In this document: one piece after another, positions 17,201 through 24,868 of the stretch
Layout of the letters: every line of letters begins with the position of its first letter
Numbering within the stretch: the first letter of the stretch is position 1
DNA from: an uncultured Prevotellaceae bacterium
GTDB lineage: Bacteria > Bacteroidota > Bacteroidia > Bacteroidales > Muribaculaceae
Length of the DNA stretch: 64,000 bases
Direction of reading: 5' to 3'
Assembly: GCA_937898675.1 (NCBI GenBank)
Contig: CALEJB010000053.1
Location: 23,819-87,818 of the forward strand
The notes under the pieces: generated by a model
Told to the model about the DNA's origin: nothing
The model's input: the letters and a program-made list of their open reading frames with translations, nothing else
Database searches by the model: none
Translations under genes and position numbers: made by a program

Positions 17201-17609
17201 GGCCACGGCTGACGTCGGCGACACCGGAGAGCTTTGTCTTCTCGGCATCAACGCTCTGGGTAGCACCGGTAAAGAGTCGTTTGTCCACCTTTTGATATCC
17301 GGTGACAACGACTTCGCTCAACACTTCACCTTTGGGCTTAAGGGTAATCGTCATGCCAGCCTTGGCAGCAACGACTGCGTCTTCATAGCCTACATAGGTG
17401 ACTTTAATCTTAGTGCCAGCAGGCACATTCAAGGTAAAGTTACCGTCAAAGTCGGTAGCCACGCCGTTCTTGGGATTGCTCGCTTGAACAACCGAGGCAC
17501 CGATGACAGGTTCGTTGTTCTCGTCAAGCACAGTACCGCTCACCTGTGCCGAAACACCGAGCGAGGCAAGTGCCATAACAAGGAACAAGAGTAAATGTTT
17601 AAGACTCAT
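14259..17609 (-). CDS. SusC/RagA family TonB-dependent outer-membrane transporter
   Basis: A 1116-residue SusC-type TonB-dependent receptor. Order of parts: signal peptide (to GVSAQ), carboxypeptidase-regulatory-like beta-sandwich (VSGTVLDENNEPVIGASV ... TDFDGNF), TonB box region LSEVVVTGYQ, plug domain (LSGVADVSRGLEGRVSGVQV, RVRGATSIYGSSKPLWVVDG) and a 22-strand barrel ending in FTLTLRLGM with the terminal aromatic/hydrophobic residue typical of barrel insertion. There is no extra N-terminal STN domain, so no sign of coupling to an anti-sigma factor by that route. It heads a minus-strand cluster with SusD, metallopeptidase, DUF4302 and dockerin proteins. Upstream is a long leader with possible stem-loops. 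Confidence 0.97.
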   Translation of the reverse strand: MSLKHLLLFLVMALASLGVSAQVSGTVLDENNEPVIGASVVQASNPKNGVATDFDGNFTLNVPAGTKIKVTYVGYEDAVVAAKAGMTITLKPKGEVLSEVVVTGYQKVDKRLFTGATQSVDAEKTKLSGVADVSRGLEGRVSGVQVQNVSGTFGTAPKIRVRGATSIYGSSKPLWVVDGVILEDNVDISADDLSSGDATTLIASAVAGLNADDIESFQILKDGSATSIYGAKANAGVIVITTKTGRKGSTSINYTGEFTYRLKPSYRDFNICNSQEQMSILREMEQKGWLEYANLVNSTTSGIYGQMYTLMDTYDPATGTYGLPNTQNARNQYLREAEMRNTDWFDLLFNNNIMQNHAVSISGGTDKGSFYTSASVMTDPGWYKESRVERYTFNANAIYNLTDKIKLKILNSNSFRDQKAPGTLSQNVDVVYGEVKRDFDINPYSFALNTARTLDPEARYVRNYTTFNIFDELESNYIDVEVTDLKFQGEINIKPIIKQDQTLEFNFLGSMRSVNSEQNHYVLDDSNQAMAYRAGIIPENASIRSSNSYLYTDPDVPNALPETVLDKGGMLFFSKNSLKTFDFRATGQYQKDFNNGQHLLNLYAGMEASRVDRFYESFEGWGIVYDNGNLPFTNYKLFKQMKEENGTYYSVSKTHRRNMAYFANANYALLGRYVLNGTIRYEGSNLMGQTDQSRWLPTWNISAAWNVYSEPFFQNLELSKKALTYAKLRLSYSLTGESGPSGYANAEALYYPTRPWRQEIDAYEMALYLAGLGNSDLTYEKKHEFDLGVDLGFLYNRINLVFDWYFRNNYDLIGLIRTEGVGGFTTKYGNVAEMKSHGVEFTVSSRNIEPKVAGGFGWSTDWTFSYAVTEISKLQSRSRVIDLVQGSGFPLEGYPHRAVFSIPFAGLDSHGLPLVYDENGNISNVGCNFQEFEKLGFLKYEGPVDPTFTGGFGNNFDFHGFHLNVFMTYAFGNKLRLDPTFHASYSDLTAFSKDFKNRWALPGDEAYTDIPAIASRRQAYSNNYLSTAYNAYNYSTARIADGGFIRLKEVALTYDLPKSLISHLRLNTASVKLAATNICLLYADKKLNGQDPEFFNSGGVASPNPKQFTLTLRLGM

Positions 17610-17702
17610 AAAATTTAGTTTAGTTAATAATTATAAAATTGTTTTTGGTCATATTCGAATTACTCGGTTCTATCTTCAAGATTGATGGTTTCAAAAACTT
17701 GT

Positions 17703-17779
17703 CGTTGCAAGAAAAACAGCAACGCGCCCACTGCCGTAAGGCGCCTACCTCTCGTCAAGCGTGTGATTTTCAAGAGGTA
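17703..17779 (-). promoter_or_regulatory. Structured 5' leader of the susC transcript
   Basis: If transcription starts near 17811, the susC mRNA has about 200 untranslated bases. Three inverted repeats lie in a row: TACCTCT/AGAGGTA (17746-17752 with 17773-17779), GCGCC/GGCGC just inside (within 17725-17745), and CGTTGC/GCAACG (17703-17708 with 17719-17724, ten-base A-rich loop). I do not recognise a named riboswitch. The structure could be a small-RNA or protein target that regulates the operon. Confidence 0.4.
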
Positions 17780-17817
17780 CTCAGTTTCTTAACTATACAT
17801 CTATAAAAGACAGCATG

Positions 17818-17825
17818 CAAAGTTA
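17818..17825 (-). promoter_or_regulatory. -7 promoter element for the susC operon
   Basis: TAACTTTG on the minus strand fits TAnnTTTG. The closest TTTG (plus CAAA at 17850-17853) is 24 bases upstream, longer than the usual 19-21, so -33 recognition may be weak and activation may need another factor. Confidence 0.55.
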
Positions 17826-18061
17826 AGTCTTTTTTTTTAATTAATGTTACAAAATCGTGATTTTTTAACTCGATTTTTCGAGTTTCTGTCCGCCGCCAAT
17901 CCAATCAGCTGAATTTCAGACAAATAAGAGCACTTTCAATTTAGTAGTTTGATTGTCAAATAATTAGCGGAAAAGCGTAGTATTTTGGCACATTTTATGG
18001 CCATCTGGGACAATCCATCAACATTTCGCACAATAGGAGCGTATATTTCAGGAAAGTGATG

Positions 18062-18069
18062 TACCTTTG
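18062..18069 (+). promoter_or_regulatory. -7 promoter element for the pseudouridine synthase gene
   Basis: TACCTTTG fits TAnnTTTG, 38 bases before the ATG at 18108. No good TTTG at -33. The leader carries a small GTCGC/GCGAC hairpin. Confidence 0.6.
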
Positions 18070-18107
18070 CACTGTCGCAACATGGCGACGACAGATTTAG
18101 GCAGAAA

Positions 18108-18800
18108 ATGGAAGTACTATATGACGACAACCATCTGATTATTGTCAACAAACGCGCCGGCGAACTGGTGCAGGGCGACCGCACCGGCGACCCCACGCTC
18201 ATTGACGCCGTGGCTGCATGGGTCAAAGAGAAATACAACAAGCCCGGCAACGTGTTTGTCGGGGTCACCCATCGCATCGACCGCCCCACTTGCGGCCTGG
18301 TGGTGATGGCAAAGACCAGCAAGGGACTGGCCCGCATGAACGAACTGTTCCGCAATGGCGAGGTGCACAAGACCTATTGGGCCGTGACCGGCAATCGCCC
18401 GCCCAAAGACGAAGACACGCTCACCCACTACCTCAAGCCCGTTGAGCAAGGCAACAAAACACGCGTGAGCAAACTGCCGCGCGAAGGCCATCAAAAGTCG
18501 GTGCTCAACTACCGCGTCATTGCCGCAAGCGACCGCTACTGGTTGCTTGAAGTGGACTTGATAACGGGCCGCAAGCACCAGATCCGCGCCCAGTTGTCGG
18601 CCATCGGCTGCCCTGTCAAGGGCGACCTCAAGTACGGCGCACCGCGCAGCAACCCCGACGGCGGCATCTCGCTGCAGGCCCACCGCATCCGCTTCACCCA
18701 CCCCGTGAGCGGGAAGGAAATAGACGTCACCGCACCCCTCCCCGACGATTTCAAGCGCGTGGGGTTTGACGACGACTTGGCGACAAATGCAAAAACTTAA
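18108..18800 (+). CDS. RluA-family RNA pseudouridine synthase
   Basis: A 230-residue enzyme of the RluA/RluC/RluD family that converts uridine to pseudouridine in rRNA or tRNA. The catalytic motif is HRIDRPTCG (residues near 63-71), a variant of HRLDxxTSG with the essential Asp kept. Other family motifs are VVNKRAGELVQ at the N-terminus, KTYWAVTGNRP, and the uridine-binding ITGRKHQIRAQLSAIGCPVKGDLKYG. There is no S4 domain, as in the short RluA-like members. The target base cannot be read from sequence. The fumarase gene follows after 38 bases and may be co-transcribed. Confidence 0.93.
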   Translation: MEVLYDDNHLIIVNKRAGELVQGDRTGDPTLIDAVAAWVKEKYNKPGNVFVGVTHRIDRPTCGLVVMAKTSKGLARMNELFRNGEVHKTYWAVTGNRPPKDEDTLTHYLKPVEQGNKTRVSKLPREGHQKSVLNYRVIAASDRYWLLEVDLITGRKHQIRAQLSAIGCPVKGDLKYGAPRSNPDGGISLQAHRIRFTHPVSGKEIDVTAPLPDDFKRVGFDDDLATNAKT

Positions 18801-18838
18801 AAATCCACAAATAACAATAATAAATTCAGCAAACAATT

Positions 18839-20464
18839 ATGGCAAACAATCCAGAATTCCGCTATGCGCCCATGTTCCAGTTGGGCAACGATGACACCGA
18901 ATACTACAAACTGACGGGCGACTATGTGTCGGTCGGCGAGTTTGAAGGCAAACCCATCCTCAAAGTTGAGCCCGAGGCACTGACAATGCTTGCCCAGCAA
19001 GCCTTCCGCGACGTGAACTTCCTGTTGCGCCGCGCGCACAACGAGCAAGTAGCCAAGATTCTGAACGACCCCGAGGCCAGCGACAACGACAAGTATGTGG
19101 CCTTGACATTCCTGCGCAACGCCGAGGTTTCGGTCAAGGGCCAGCTGCCCCTGTGCCAAGACACCGGCACCGCCATCATCCACGGCGAGAAGGGCCAACA
19201 GGTGTGGACCGGATTCTGCGACGAGGAAGCCCTCGCCCGCGGCGTCTATAACACGTACACCCAGGAGAACCTGCGCTACTCGCAGAATGCGCCGCTGAGC
19301 ATGTATGAAGAGGTGAACACCCGCTGCAACCTGCCCGCACAGATTGACTTGGAATGTGCCGAGGGCATGGAATACCGCTTCCTGTGCGTGACCAAGGGCG
19401 GCGGCAGCGCCAACAAGACCTACTTGTACCAGATGACCAAAGCCGTGCTCAACCCCGGCACCCTGGTGCCTTTCCTGGTTGAGAAAATGCGCACCCTGGG
19501 CACGGCAGCCTGCCCGCCCTACCACATCGCATTTGTGATTGGCGGCACCAGCGCCGAGAAAAACCTGCTCACCGTCAAGCTGGCATCGACCCACTACTAT
19601 GACAGCCTGCCCACCACCGGCGACGAGACCGGCCGCGCATTCCGCGACGTGGAACTGGAGAAGCAAGTGCTTGAAGAGGCCTACAAAATTGGGCTGGGCG
19701 CCCAGTTCGGCGGCAAGTACATGGCCCACGACGTGCGCATCGTGCGCCTGCCTCGCCACGGCGCATCGTGCCCCATCGGCCTGGGCGTGAGCTGCAGCGC
19801 CGACCGCAACATCAAGGCAAAAATCAACCGCGACGGCGTGTGGATTGAAAAACTCGACGACCAGCCCACCCAGCTCATTCCCGAAGAGCTGCGCCAGGCA
19901 GGCGAAGGCGACGGCATCAAGATTGACCTCGACCGCCCGATGAGCGAGACACTCGCCATCCTCGACAAATACCCCGTTTCTACACGCGTATCGCTGAGCG
20001 GCACCATCATTGTGGGACGCGACATCGCCCATGCCAAGTGGAAAGAGCGCTATGACCGCGGCGAGGGCATTCCCCAGTACATCAAGGACCACCCCGTGCT
20101 GTACGCAGGTCCCGCCAAAACTCCCGCCGGAATGCCTTGCGGCTCGATGGGCCCGACTACCGCAAACCGCATGGACCCCTACGTTGACCTGTTCCAGAGC
20201 ATGGGCGGCAGCATGGTGATGATTGCCAAGGGCAACCGCAGCCAGGAAGTCACCGACGCCTGCAAAAAGCACGGCGGTTTCTATCTGGGCAGCATCGGCG
20301 GCCCCGCGGCCATTCTGTCGCAGGAAAGCATCAAGAGCATCGAATGCGTCGAGTATCCCGAACTGGGCATGGAAGCCGTGTGGAAAATCCGCGTCGTGGA
20401 CTTCCCCGCATTCATACTCGTGGACAACAAGGGTAACGATTTCTTCAAGAAAATCGGTCTGTAA
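18839..20464 (+). CDS. Class I fumarate hydratase (iron-sulfur, oxygen-labile)
   Basis: A 541-residue single-chain class I fumarase with alpha and beta parts fused, catalysing fumarate to malate interconversion in the cytoplasm. Three cysteines placed as [4Fe-4S] ligands are seen in LPLCQDTGT, GTAACPPYH and GASCPIGLG. The N-terminal half has VTKGGGSANKTYLYQ and the C-terminal half SLSGTIIVGRDIAHAKW, YAGPAKTPAGMPCGSMGPTTANRMD and the KHGGFYLGSIGGPAA segment. In anaerobic Bacteroidales it works in the reductive branch that makes succinate and propionate, just before fumarate reductase. A terminator follows at 20484-20537. The plus-strand reading is supported by full homology; a long antisense frame here is a shadow. 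Confidence 0.96.
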   Translation: MANNPEFRYAPMFQLGNDDTEYYKLTGDYVSVGEFEGKPILKVEPEALTMLAQQAFRDVNFLLRRAHNEQVAKILNDPEASDNDKYVALTFLRNAEVSVKGQLPLCQDTGTAIIHGEKGQQVWTGFCDEEALARGVYNTYTQENLRYSQNAPLSMYEEVNTRCNLPAQIDLECAEGMEYRFLCVTKGGGSANKTYLYQMTKAVLNPGTLVPFLVEKMRTLGTAACPPYHIAFVIGGTSAEKNLLTVKLASTHYYDSLPTTGDETGRAFRDVELEKQVLEEAYKIGLGAQFGGKYMAHDVRIVRLPRHGASCPIGLGVSCSADRNIKAKINRDGVWIEKLDDQPTQLIPEELRQAGEGDGIKIDLDRPMSETLAILDKYPVSTRVSLSGTIIVGRDIAHAKWKERYDRGEGIPQYIKDHPVLYAGPAKTPAGMPCGSMGPTTANRMDPYVDLFQSMGGSMVMIAKGNRSQEVTDACKKHGGFYLGSIGGPAAILSQESIKSIECVEYPELGMEAVWKIRVVDFPAFILVDNKGNDFFKKIGL

Positions 20465-20483
20465 TTTAGGACATTCCAACAAA

Positions 20484-20537
20484 CATCACCGCCCGTTGAC
20501 GGGATACCATGAAATGGTGCCGCCAACGGGTGGTTTT
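20484..20537 (+). terminator. Intrinsic terminator after fumarase
   Basis: CCCGTTG at 20492-20498 pairs with CAACGGG at 20524-20530, with an inner ACCAT/ATGGT stem, followed by TGGTTTTTG. Confidence 0.7.
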
Positions 20538-20852
20538 TGCCCATACAGCACCCTGTAATTCACTTTAATTAATGTAATATAACACATTGTATTAAATTAT
20601 AATATGATTTTTAAGCACATTAAAGTAATTGTTTTTGAATGGCGCTTTGTAGTGCAGTCACAGGAATCAGGAAATCTGACGAAGTTTCACGAATAAATTG
20701 ATGTCATTTTGGACATTGTATTCATCTAATCCCGCCTAAAACCGTCAGAAAGCACCAGGATTCAATTCTATAAAAATATGTTAAAAAACACTTTTTTTTG
20801 AGGCCTTCTCTTGACACGGGCGGGAAAAAGCAGTACTTTTGCACTCGCAAAT
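20538..20852. other. AT-rich gene-free region before the initiator tRNA
   Basis: No coding sequence is supported. The stretch is AT-rich, contains a run of eight T at about 20792-20799 and ends with the tRNA promoter. Confidence 0.65.
20811..20841 (+). promoter_or_regulatory. Promoter of the initiator tRNA gene
   Basis: TTGACA at 20811-20816 and TACTTTTG at 20834-20841 (fits TAnnTTTG). Counting TTGA as the -33 element leaves 19 bases between. The predicted start is close to the tRNA 5' end at 20853. Confidence 0.7.
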
Positions 20853-20924
20853 CGCGGGATGGAGCAGTGGCAGCTCGTTGGGCTCATAACCCAAAGGTCG
20901 TCAGTTCGAGTCTGGCTCCCGCCA
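20853..20924 (+). tRNA. Initiator tRNA-fMet (CAT anticodon)
   Basis: The cloverleaf folds well: acceptor GCGGGA with TCCCGC, D arm GAGC/GCTC, anticodon arm TTGGG-CTCATAA-CCCAA, T arm GTCAG-TTCGAGT-CTGGC. The anticodon is CAT. The three G-C pairs (GGG/CCC) at the base of the anticodon loop and the unpaired first position (C1 against C72) mark it as initiator rather than elongator. Most initiators have A at position 72; here it is C. The 3' CCA is not encoded. The D loop is short, giving 72 bases in all. A terminator follows directly. Confidence 0.93.
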
Positions 20925-20930
20925 CAAGAT

Positions 20931-20963
20931 GAGGTTGAGCACCGGGTGCTTGACCTCTTTTTT
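20931..20963 (+). terminator. Intrinsic terminator after tRNA-fMet
   Basis: GAGGT-TG-AGCAC, loop CGG, GTGCT-TG-ACCTC, then a run of six or more T. A clean rho-independent terminator. Confidence 0.9.
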
Positions 20964-20993
20964 GTCGTTTTTCATGACATTTCACCCTGCCGG

Positions 20994-21025
20994 TTTGCAC
21001 ATTATAGATATAATGTGTAAATTTG
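20994..21025 (+). promoter_or_regulatory. Promoter for the GT4 gene
   Basis: TTTG at 20994-20997 and TAAATTTG at 21018-21025 with exactly 20 bases between. The ATG at 21053 is 27 bases on. Confidence 0.7.
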
Positions 21026-21052
21026 CTATGTTAAACCAGAACAAATCAAAAC

Positions 21053-22234
21053 ATGAGACATATAGGAGTGCTCTTTGAGGGCGACATCAACCGGCAGTTG
21101 GGTGTATTCAACGCTGTGATTAGCCGCGTGAAGCACTTGCAGCAAGCTGGAGACTATAAAATTAACGTCGTGATGTTGCAAGTGTACGACGGCTGGCTGA
21201 TGAGGCAGATTCGCCGCAGCAAACGCATTGAAAGCCGCCCCAGCGAGATAGTGGCGGACGGCGTGACCGTGCGCGTTTCATGGTTTCGCCGCCGCATGAG
21301 CGATGCCATTATGCACCGCCTGTTTCACAAACCGCCACGAGCTCTCATGAAGCACCTGCAACAGTTGGGCTGGGAAATGCGCGGCAACGACCTGGTGAGC
21401 GCCCATGACCGCATCATGGGGCACGCCGCAGTATTTGCCGGCAAGCAACTTGAAATCCCTTCATTCATCACATGGCACGGAGCAAGCATCTATACCGACC
21501 CGCCTCGTGACCAGATGATTAAACAACAGACCATCAAACTATTGCACAGTGCTACCTGCAACTTCTTTGTCAGCCAGGGCCTGCTTGACAAAGCGCACGC
21601 CGAACTCACCGACGGGTTCCCGGCCGAAGTGCTGCTCAATGGCGCAGGCCCGCAATTCCAGCGCTTTGATGACAGCCGCCGGGCACAGTTGCGCCAACGC
21701 TACGGCATTGCGCTTGAAAAACAAGTTGTTGCCTTTGTGGGGCGCTTCGAGCCCGTCAAGAACGTAACGATGCTGCCAGAAATCTTCCAGGAGATGGAGC
21801 GAAAATTCGGGAAGTCCCTGACGTTCTGGGCAATCGGAGACGGCATACAACTTGACGAGACGCGCCGCCAGATGGACAAGCGAGGCATTAATTGCCACTT
21901 TACCGGCAAAGTGCCTCCCGAAGAGATACCAAACCTGCTCAACTGCGTGGACCTACTCGTGTTGCCCAGCAGCCTTGAAGGGCTGCCGCTGGTTGTCATC
22001 GAAGCACTGTCGTGCGGCGCACGCGTTGTCGCGACCAATGTCATCGGCACCGCCGAAGCCGTCGGCCGAGAAAATGCCATTGACCTGGGCGACAACTTCA
22101 TTGACCGCATCACCACGCGAGGAGTGGAGCTGCTGCAAGGAGGAATAGAGCAAAAATTGCCTAACGAGGTGAGCTGGAGCGCCACCGCCGTCAAAGAAGA
22201 CCGCATTTACCAGCAATATCTGGCCCAAAAATAA
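21053..22234 (+). CDS. GT4-like glycosyltransferase
   Basis: A 393-residue GT-B fold glycosyltransferase. The C-terminal nucleotide-sugar half is clear: FVGRFEPVKNVTMLPEIF, AIGDGIQLDETRRQ, and the family 4 signature LVLPSSLEGLPLVVIEALSCGARVVAT with the conserved Glu residues. The N-terminal acceptor half has SFITWHGASIY. There is no signal peptide or membrane helix; it probably acts at the inner face of the membrane on a lipid-linked glycan such as a capsule, LPS or exopolysaccharide precursor. Donor and acceptor cannot be told. It is followed by priA after 9 bases, an unusual pairing for a polysaccharide gene, which suggests a lone enzyme and not part of a capsule locus. Confidence 0.9.
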   Translation: MRHIGVLFEGDINRQLGVFNAVISRVKHLQQAGDYKINVVMLQVYDGWLMRQIRRSKRIESRPSEIVADGVTVRVSWFRRRMSDAIMHRLFHKPPRALMKHLQQLGWEMRGNDLVSAHDRIMGHAAVFAGKQLEIPSFITWHGASIYTDPPRDQMIKQQTIKLLHSATCNFFVSQGLLDKAHAELTDGFPAEVLLNGAGPQFQRFDDSRRAQLRQRYGIALEKQVVAFVGRFEPVKNVTMLPEIFQEMERKFGKSLTFWAIGDGIQLDETRRQMDKRGINCHFTGKVPPEEIPNLLNCVDLLVLPSSLEGLPLVVIEALSCGARVVATNVIGTAEAVGRENAIDLGDNFIDRITTRGVELLQGGIEQKLPNEVSWSATAVKEDRIYQQYLAQK

Positions 22235-22243
22235 CGCAAGACT

Positions 22244-24706
22244 ATGCCGCAATTTGCCGAGACCTTGCTACCGCTGGCGTTGCCAGGGACTTATACCTAC
22301 CGCATTCCCGAGGGCATGACATTGAAATTGGGGATGAGGGTGCTCGTGCCCTTTGGCCGCAAAAAGATATTCACCGCCATTGTCGTGCAAATGCACAACA
22401 TTGAGCCAAAGGGATATGAAGTCAAGAAAATCCTGTGCCCGCTGGACGACAAGCCCATTCTCAAGCATCCACAGATTGAGTTCTGGCAATGGCTTGCCGA
22501 CTACTACCTGTGCTCGATGGGCGAAGTGTATAAAGCCGCCGTGCCGTCGGGGCTAAAGGTGGAAAGCGAGACCACCATCAGCGCCAACCCTGATTTTGAG
22601 GAGAGCCAGCCAGGCCAACTGAGTGACCGCGAGCGGGTAATTCTTGATTTCACCGCCCAGCGAGGCCGCGTGCAGATTGCCGACATCGCCAAGGCGACAG
22701 GTTTCAAAACCGTGGAGCGCAGCGTGAGCCGCCTGCTCGACATCGACGCCCTTCACGTCAGTGAGCGCGTCATCGACAACTACCGCCCAAAGACCGAGGC
22801 CTGCGTCCGTCTTACAGCCGCCCGCAAGGATGAACAGCCCCTGCATGGATGGTTTGGCCAACTCAAACGCGCCCCCAAGCAGGAGGCGCTGCTGCTCGCC
22901 TATCTGGACATGTCGCGATGGCTGCAGAGCGGTGACGTGGCCGAAGTGAGCAAAGAAAATCTGCTCAAACGCGCGCAAGTGAGCGGCGCTGTGCTTAACG
23001 AAGCCGTGAAACGCGGCATCTTTGAAATTTACAAGAAAGAAATCAACCGTTTTGCCGAACTCGGCAGCGTCCTTGAGGACGTCCCGGCGCTGAGCGAAGA
23101 ACAACGGCGCGCCTATGGTGAAATCCACCAATCGATGCGCCAGCACGCCATCACCCTGCTGCACGGCGTGACCAGCAGCGGCAAGACATCCATCTACATG
23201 CACCTGATATCCGATGCGCTGAAGCTGGGAAAGCAGGTACTTTACCTGGTGCCGGAGATTGCACTCACCACGCAGTTGACGAGAAGGTTGAGGCGCGTGT
23301 TCGGCGACAAGTTGCTGATTTATCACTCAAAATTCAGCGACAATGAGCGAGTGGACATCTGGAAGCGCCTGCTGGACAGCACCGAGCCGTGCGTGGTGGT
23401 CGGCGTGCGCTCCTCCATTTTCCTCCCCTACTCCAGCCTGGGGCTCATCATCGTTGACGAAGAGCATGACAGCAGCTACAAGCAACAAGACCCCGCTCCC
23501 CGATACAACGGGCGCAATGCCGCCATGGTGCTGGCACAAATGCACGGAGCAAAGACCGTGCTGGGTTCGGCGACACCGGCCATCGAGGTTTATCACCGCG
23601 CGCTGGCAGGCCAGTACGGCCTTGTGAAACTAATGACACGCTACGGTGACATCAAGATGCCGCAAGTGAGCGTCATTGACACCGCCACTGCCTACAAAAA
23701 GAAAGAGATGAACGGCATGTTCTCAAATCAGCTCATTGCCGACTGCCGTCACGCGCTGCAAGCGGGCGAACAAGTCATCCTGTTCCAGAACCGGCGCGGC
23801 TATGCCCCGATGGTGAGCTGCAAGCAATGCGGCTGGGTGCCCAAATGCGAGAACTGCGACGTCTCGCTCACCTATCACAAGCACAGCCGCAGTCTGGTGT
23901 GCCACTATTGCGGCTATTCCATCCCCCTGCCCGACCTGTGCCCCGCCTGCCAGCTGCCGGGCATCGAAATACTGGGATACGGCACCGAGCGCATCGAGGA
24001 CGACATCGACGCCGTGTTCCCCGGCGAGAAGATTTCGCGCATGGACCTCGACACCACACGCAGCAAGAACAGTTATGACCGCATCATTGACGACTTCTCG
24101 CAACATCGCACCAACATCCTCGTGGGCACACAGATGGTGACCAAGGGGCTGGACTTTGACGCCGTCAGCATCGTGGGCATCCTCAATGCCGACACGATGA
24201 TCAATTTTCCCGACTTTCGCAGCCATGAGCGCGCCTTTGACATGCTCGAACAGGTGTCGGGGCGTGCAGGGCGCGCGCACAAGCAGGGCCAGGTCATCAT
24301 CCAGACCAGAAGCCCCGGGCACGATGTCATCAAGTTTGTGCAAGCCCATGACTATGAAGGATTCTACGAGCATGAGCTTGCTGACCGGCAGAAGTTTGGT
24401 TACCCGCCGTTTACCAAGGTCATCAACATCTACCTCAAGCACCGCGAAGACACAGTGGCGGGAGAACTCGCCGTGCGCTACAGCGGCATGCTGCGCCAAG
24501 TGTTCGGCACCCGCGTGCTGGGACCGATGGCACCCCATGTGGCCCGTGTGCAAAACCTCTACATCCGCCAAGTAATGCTCAAGATGGAAACCACGGCATC
24601 CATGCCCAAAGTCAAATCCATCCTGCGCGGCATCTATGAGCATCTGCTGGCCGCCGACGCCAGGATGAAGACGGTCAGGCTCTACTACGATGTGGACCCC
24701 GTATAA
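22244..24706 (+). CDS. priA: Primosomal replication restart helicase PriA
   Basis: An 820-residue superfamily 2 DNA helicase that reloads the replisome at stalled forks. The N-terminal 3'-end-binding domain begins MPQFAETLLPLALPGTYTYRIPE. The helicase core shows Walker A GVTSSGKTSIYMH, the DEEH box in IIVDEEHDSSYKQQDP, and VLGSATPA. The zinc-binding region has eight cysteines in CKQCGWVPKCENC and CHYCGYSIPLPDLCPAC. Motif V/VI follows in LVGTQMVTKGLDFD and QVSGRAGRA. It is read together with the GT4 gene just upstream (9-base gap) and no promoter is seen in between. Confidence 0.97.
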   Translation: MPQFAETLLPLALPGTYTYRIPEGMTLKLGMRVLVPFGRKKIFTAIVVQMHNIEPKGYEVKKILCPLDDKPILKHPQIEFWQWLADYYLCSMGEVYKAAVPSGLKVESETTISANPDFEESQPGQLSDRERVILDFTAQRGRVQIADIAKATGFKTVERSVSRLLDIDALHVSERVIDNYRPKTEACVRLTAARKDEQPLHGWFGQLKRAPKQEALLLAYLDMSRWLQSGDVAEVSKENLLKRAQVSGAVLNEAVKRGIFEIYKKEINRFAELGSVLEDVPALSEEQRRAYGEIHQSMRQHAITLLHGVTSSGKTSIYMHLISDALKLGKQVLYLVPEIALTTQLTRRLRRVFGDKLLIYHSKFSDNERVDIWKRLLDSTEPCVVVGVRSSIFLPYSSLGLIIVDEEHDSSYKQQDPAPRYNGRNAAMVLAQMHGAKTVLGSATPAIEVYHRALAGQYGLVKLMTRYGDIKMPQVSVIDTATAYKKKEMNGMFSNQLIADCRHALQAGEQVILFQNRRGYAPMVSCKQCGWVPKCENCDVSLTYHKHSRSLVCHYCGYSIPLPDLCPACQLPGIEILGYGTERIEDDIDAVFPGEKISRMDLDTTRSKNSYDRIIDDFSQHRTNILVGTQMVTKGLDFDAVSIVGILNADTMINFPDFRSHERAFDMLEQVSGRAGRAHKQGQVIIQTRSPGHDVIKFVQAHDYEGFYEHELADRQKFGYPPFTKVINIYLKHREDTVAGELAVRYSGMLRQVFGTRVLGPMAPHVARVQNLYIRQVMLKMETTASMPKVKSILRGIYEHLLAADARMKTVRLYYDVDPV

Positions 24707-24772
24707 CGCTCCTGAGACCAAGAATTGCAGAAAAGTTTCCACAATATAGCGGATAATTGATTTTTTTGGAGT

Positions 24773-24780
24773 AATTTTGT
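24773..24780 (+). promoter_or_regulatory. -7 promoter element for folD
   Basis: TAATTTTG fits TAnnTTTG, 88 bases before the folD ATG. The -33 box is unclear. Confidence 0.6.
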
Positions 24781-24868
24781 GCCTTGATTTGCGCAAAGTG
24801 CCACACAGCATTGGTCCAACTATTGCGCAGACATCTGAACATCAACAAACAACAAGAACACATAAAGC

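Larger units (their letters stand above)
17610..18107. other. Gene-free region between divergent susC and rluA-like genes
   Basis: These 498 bases hold no coding sequence that I can support. They contain the susC promoter element near 17818-17825, a leader of about 200 bases with three small stem-loops (17703-17779), an AT-rich block (17825-17880) and the promoter of the plus-strand pseudouridine synthase gene near 18062. Confidence 0.75.

Noticed and set aside
18797..20482. Open frame of 561 codons on minus
   Set aside because: Antisense to fumarase, whose catalytic motifs are all in the plus-strand frame.
20811..21020. 69-codon frame over the initiator tRNA
   Set aside because: It covers the tRNA promoter, the tRNA and its terminator. 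Not coding.
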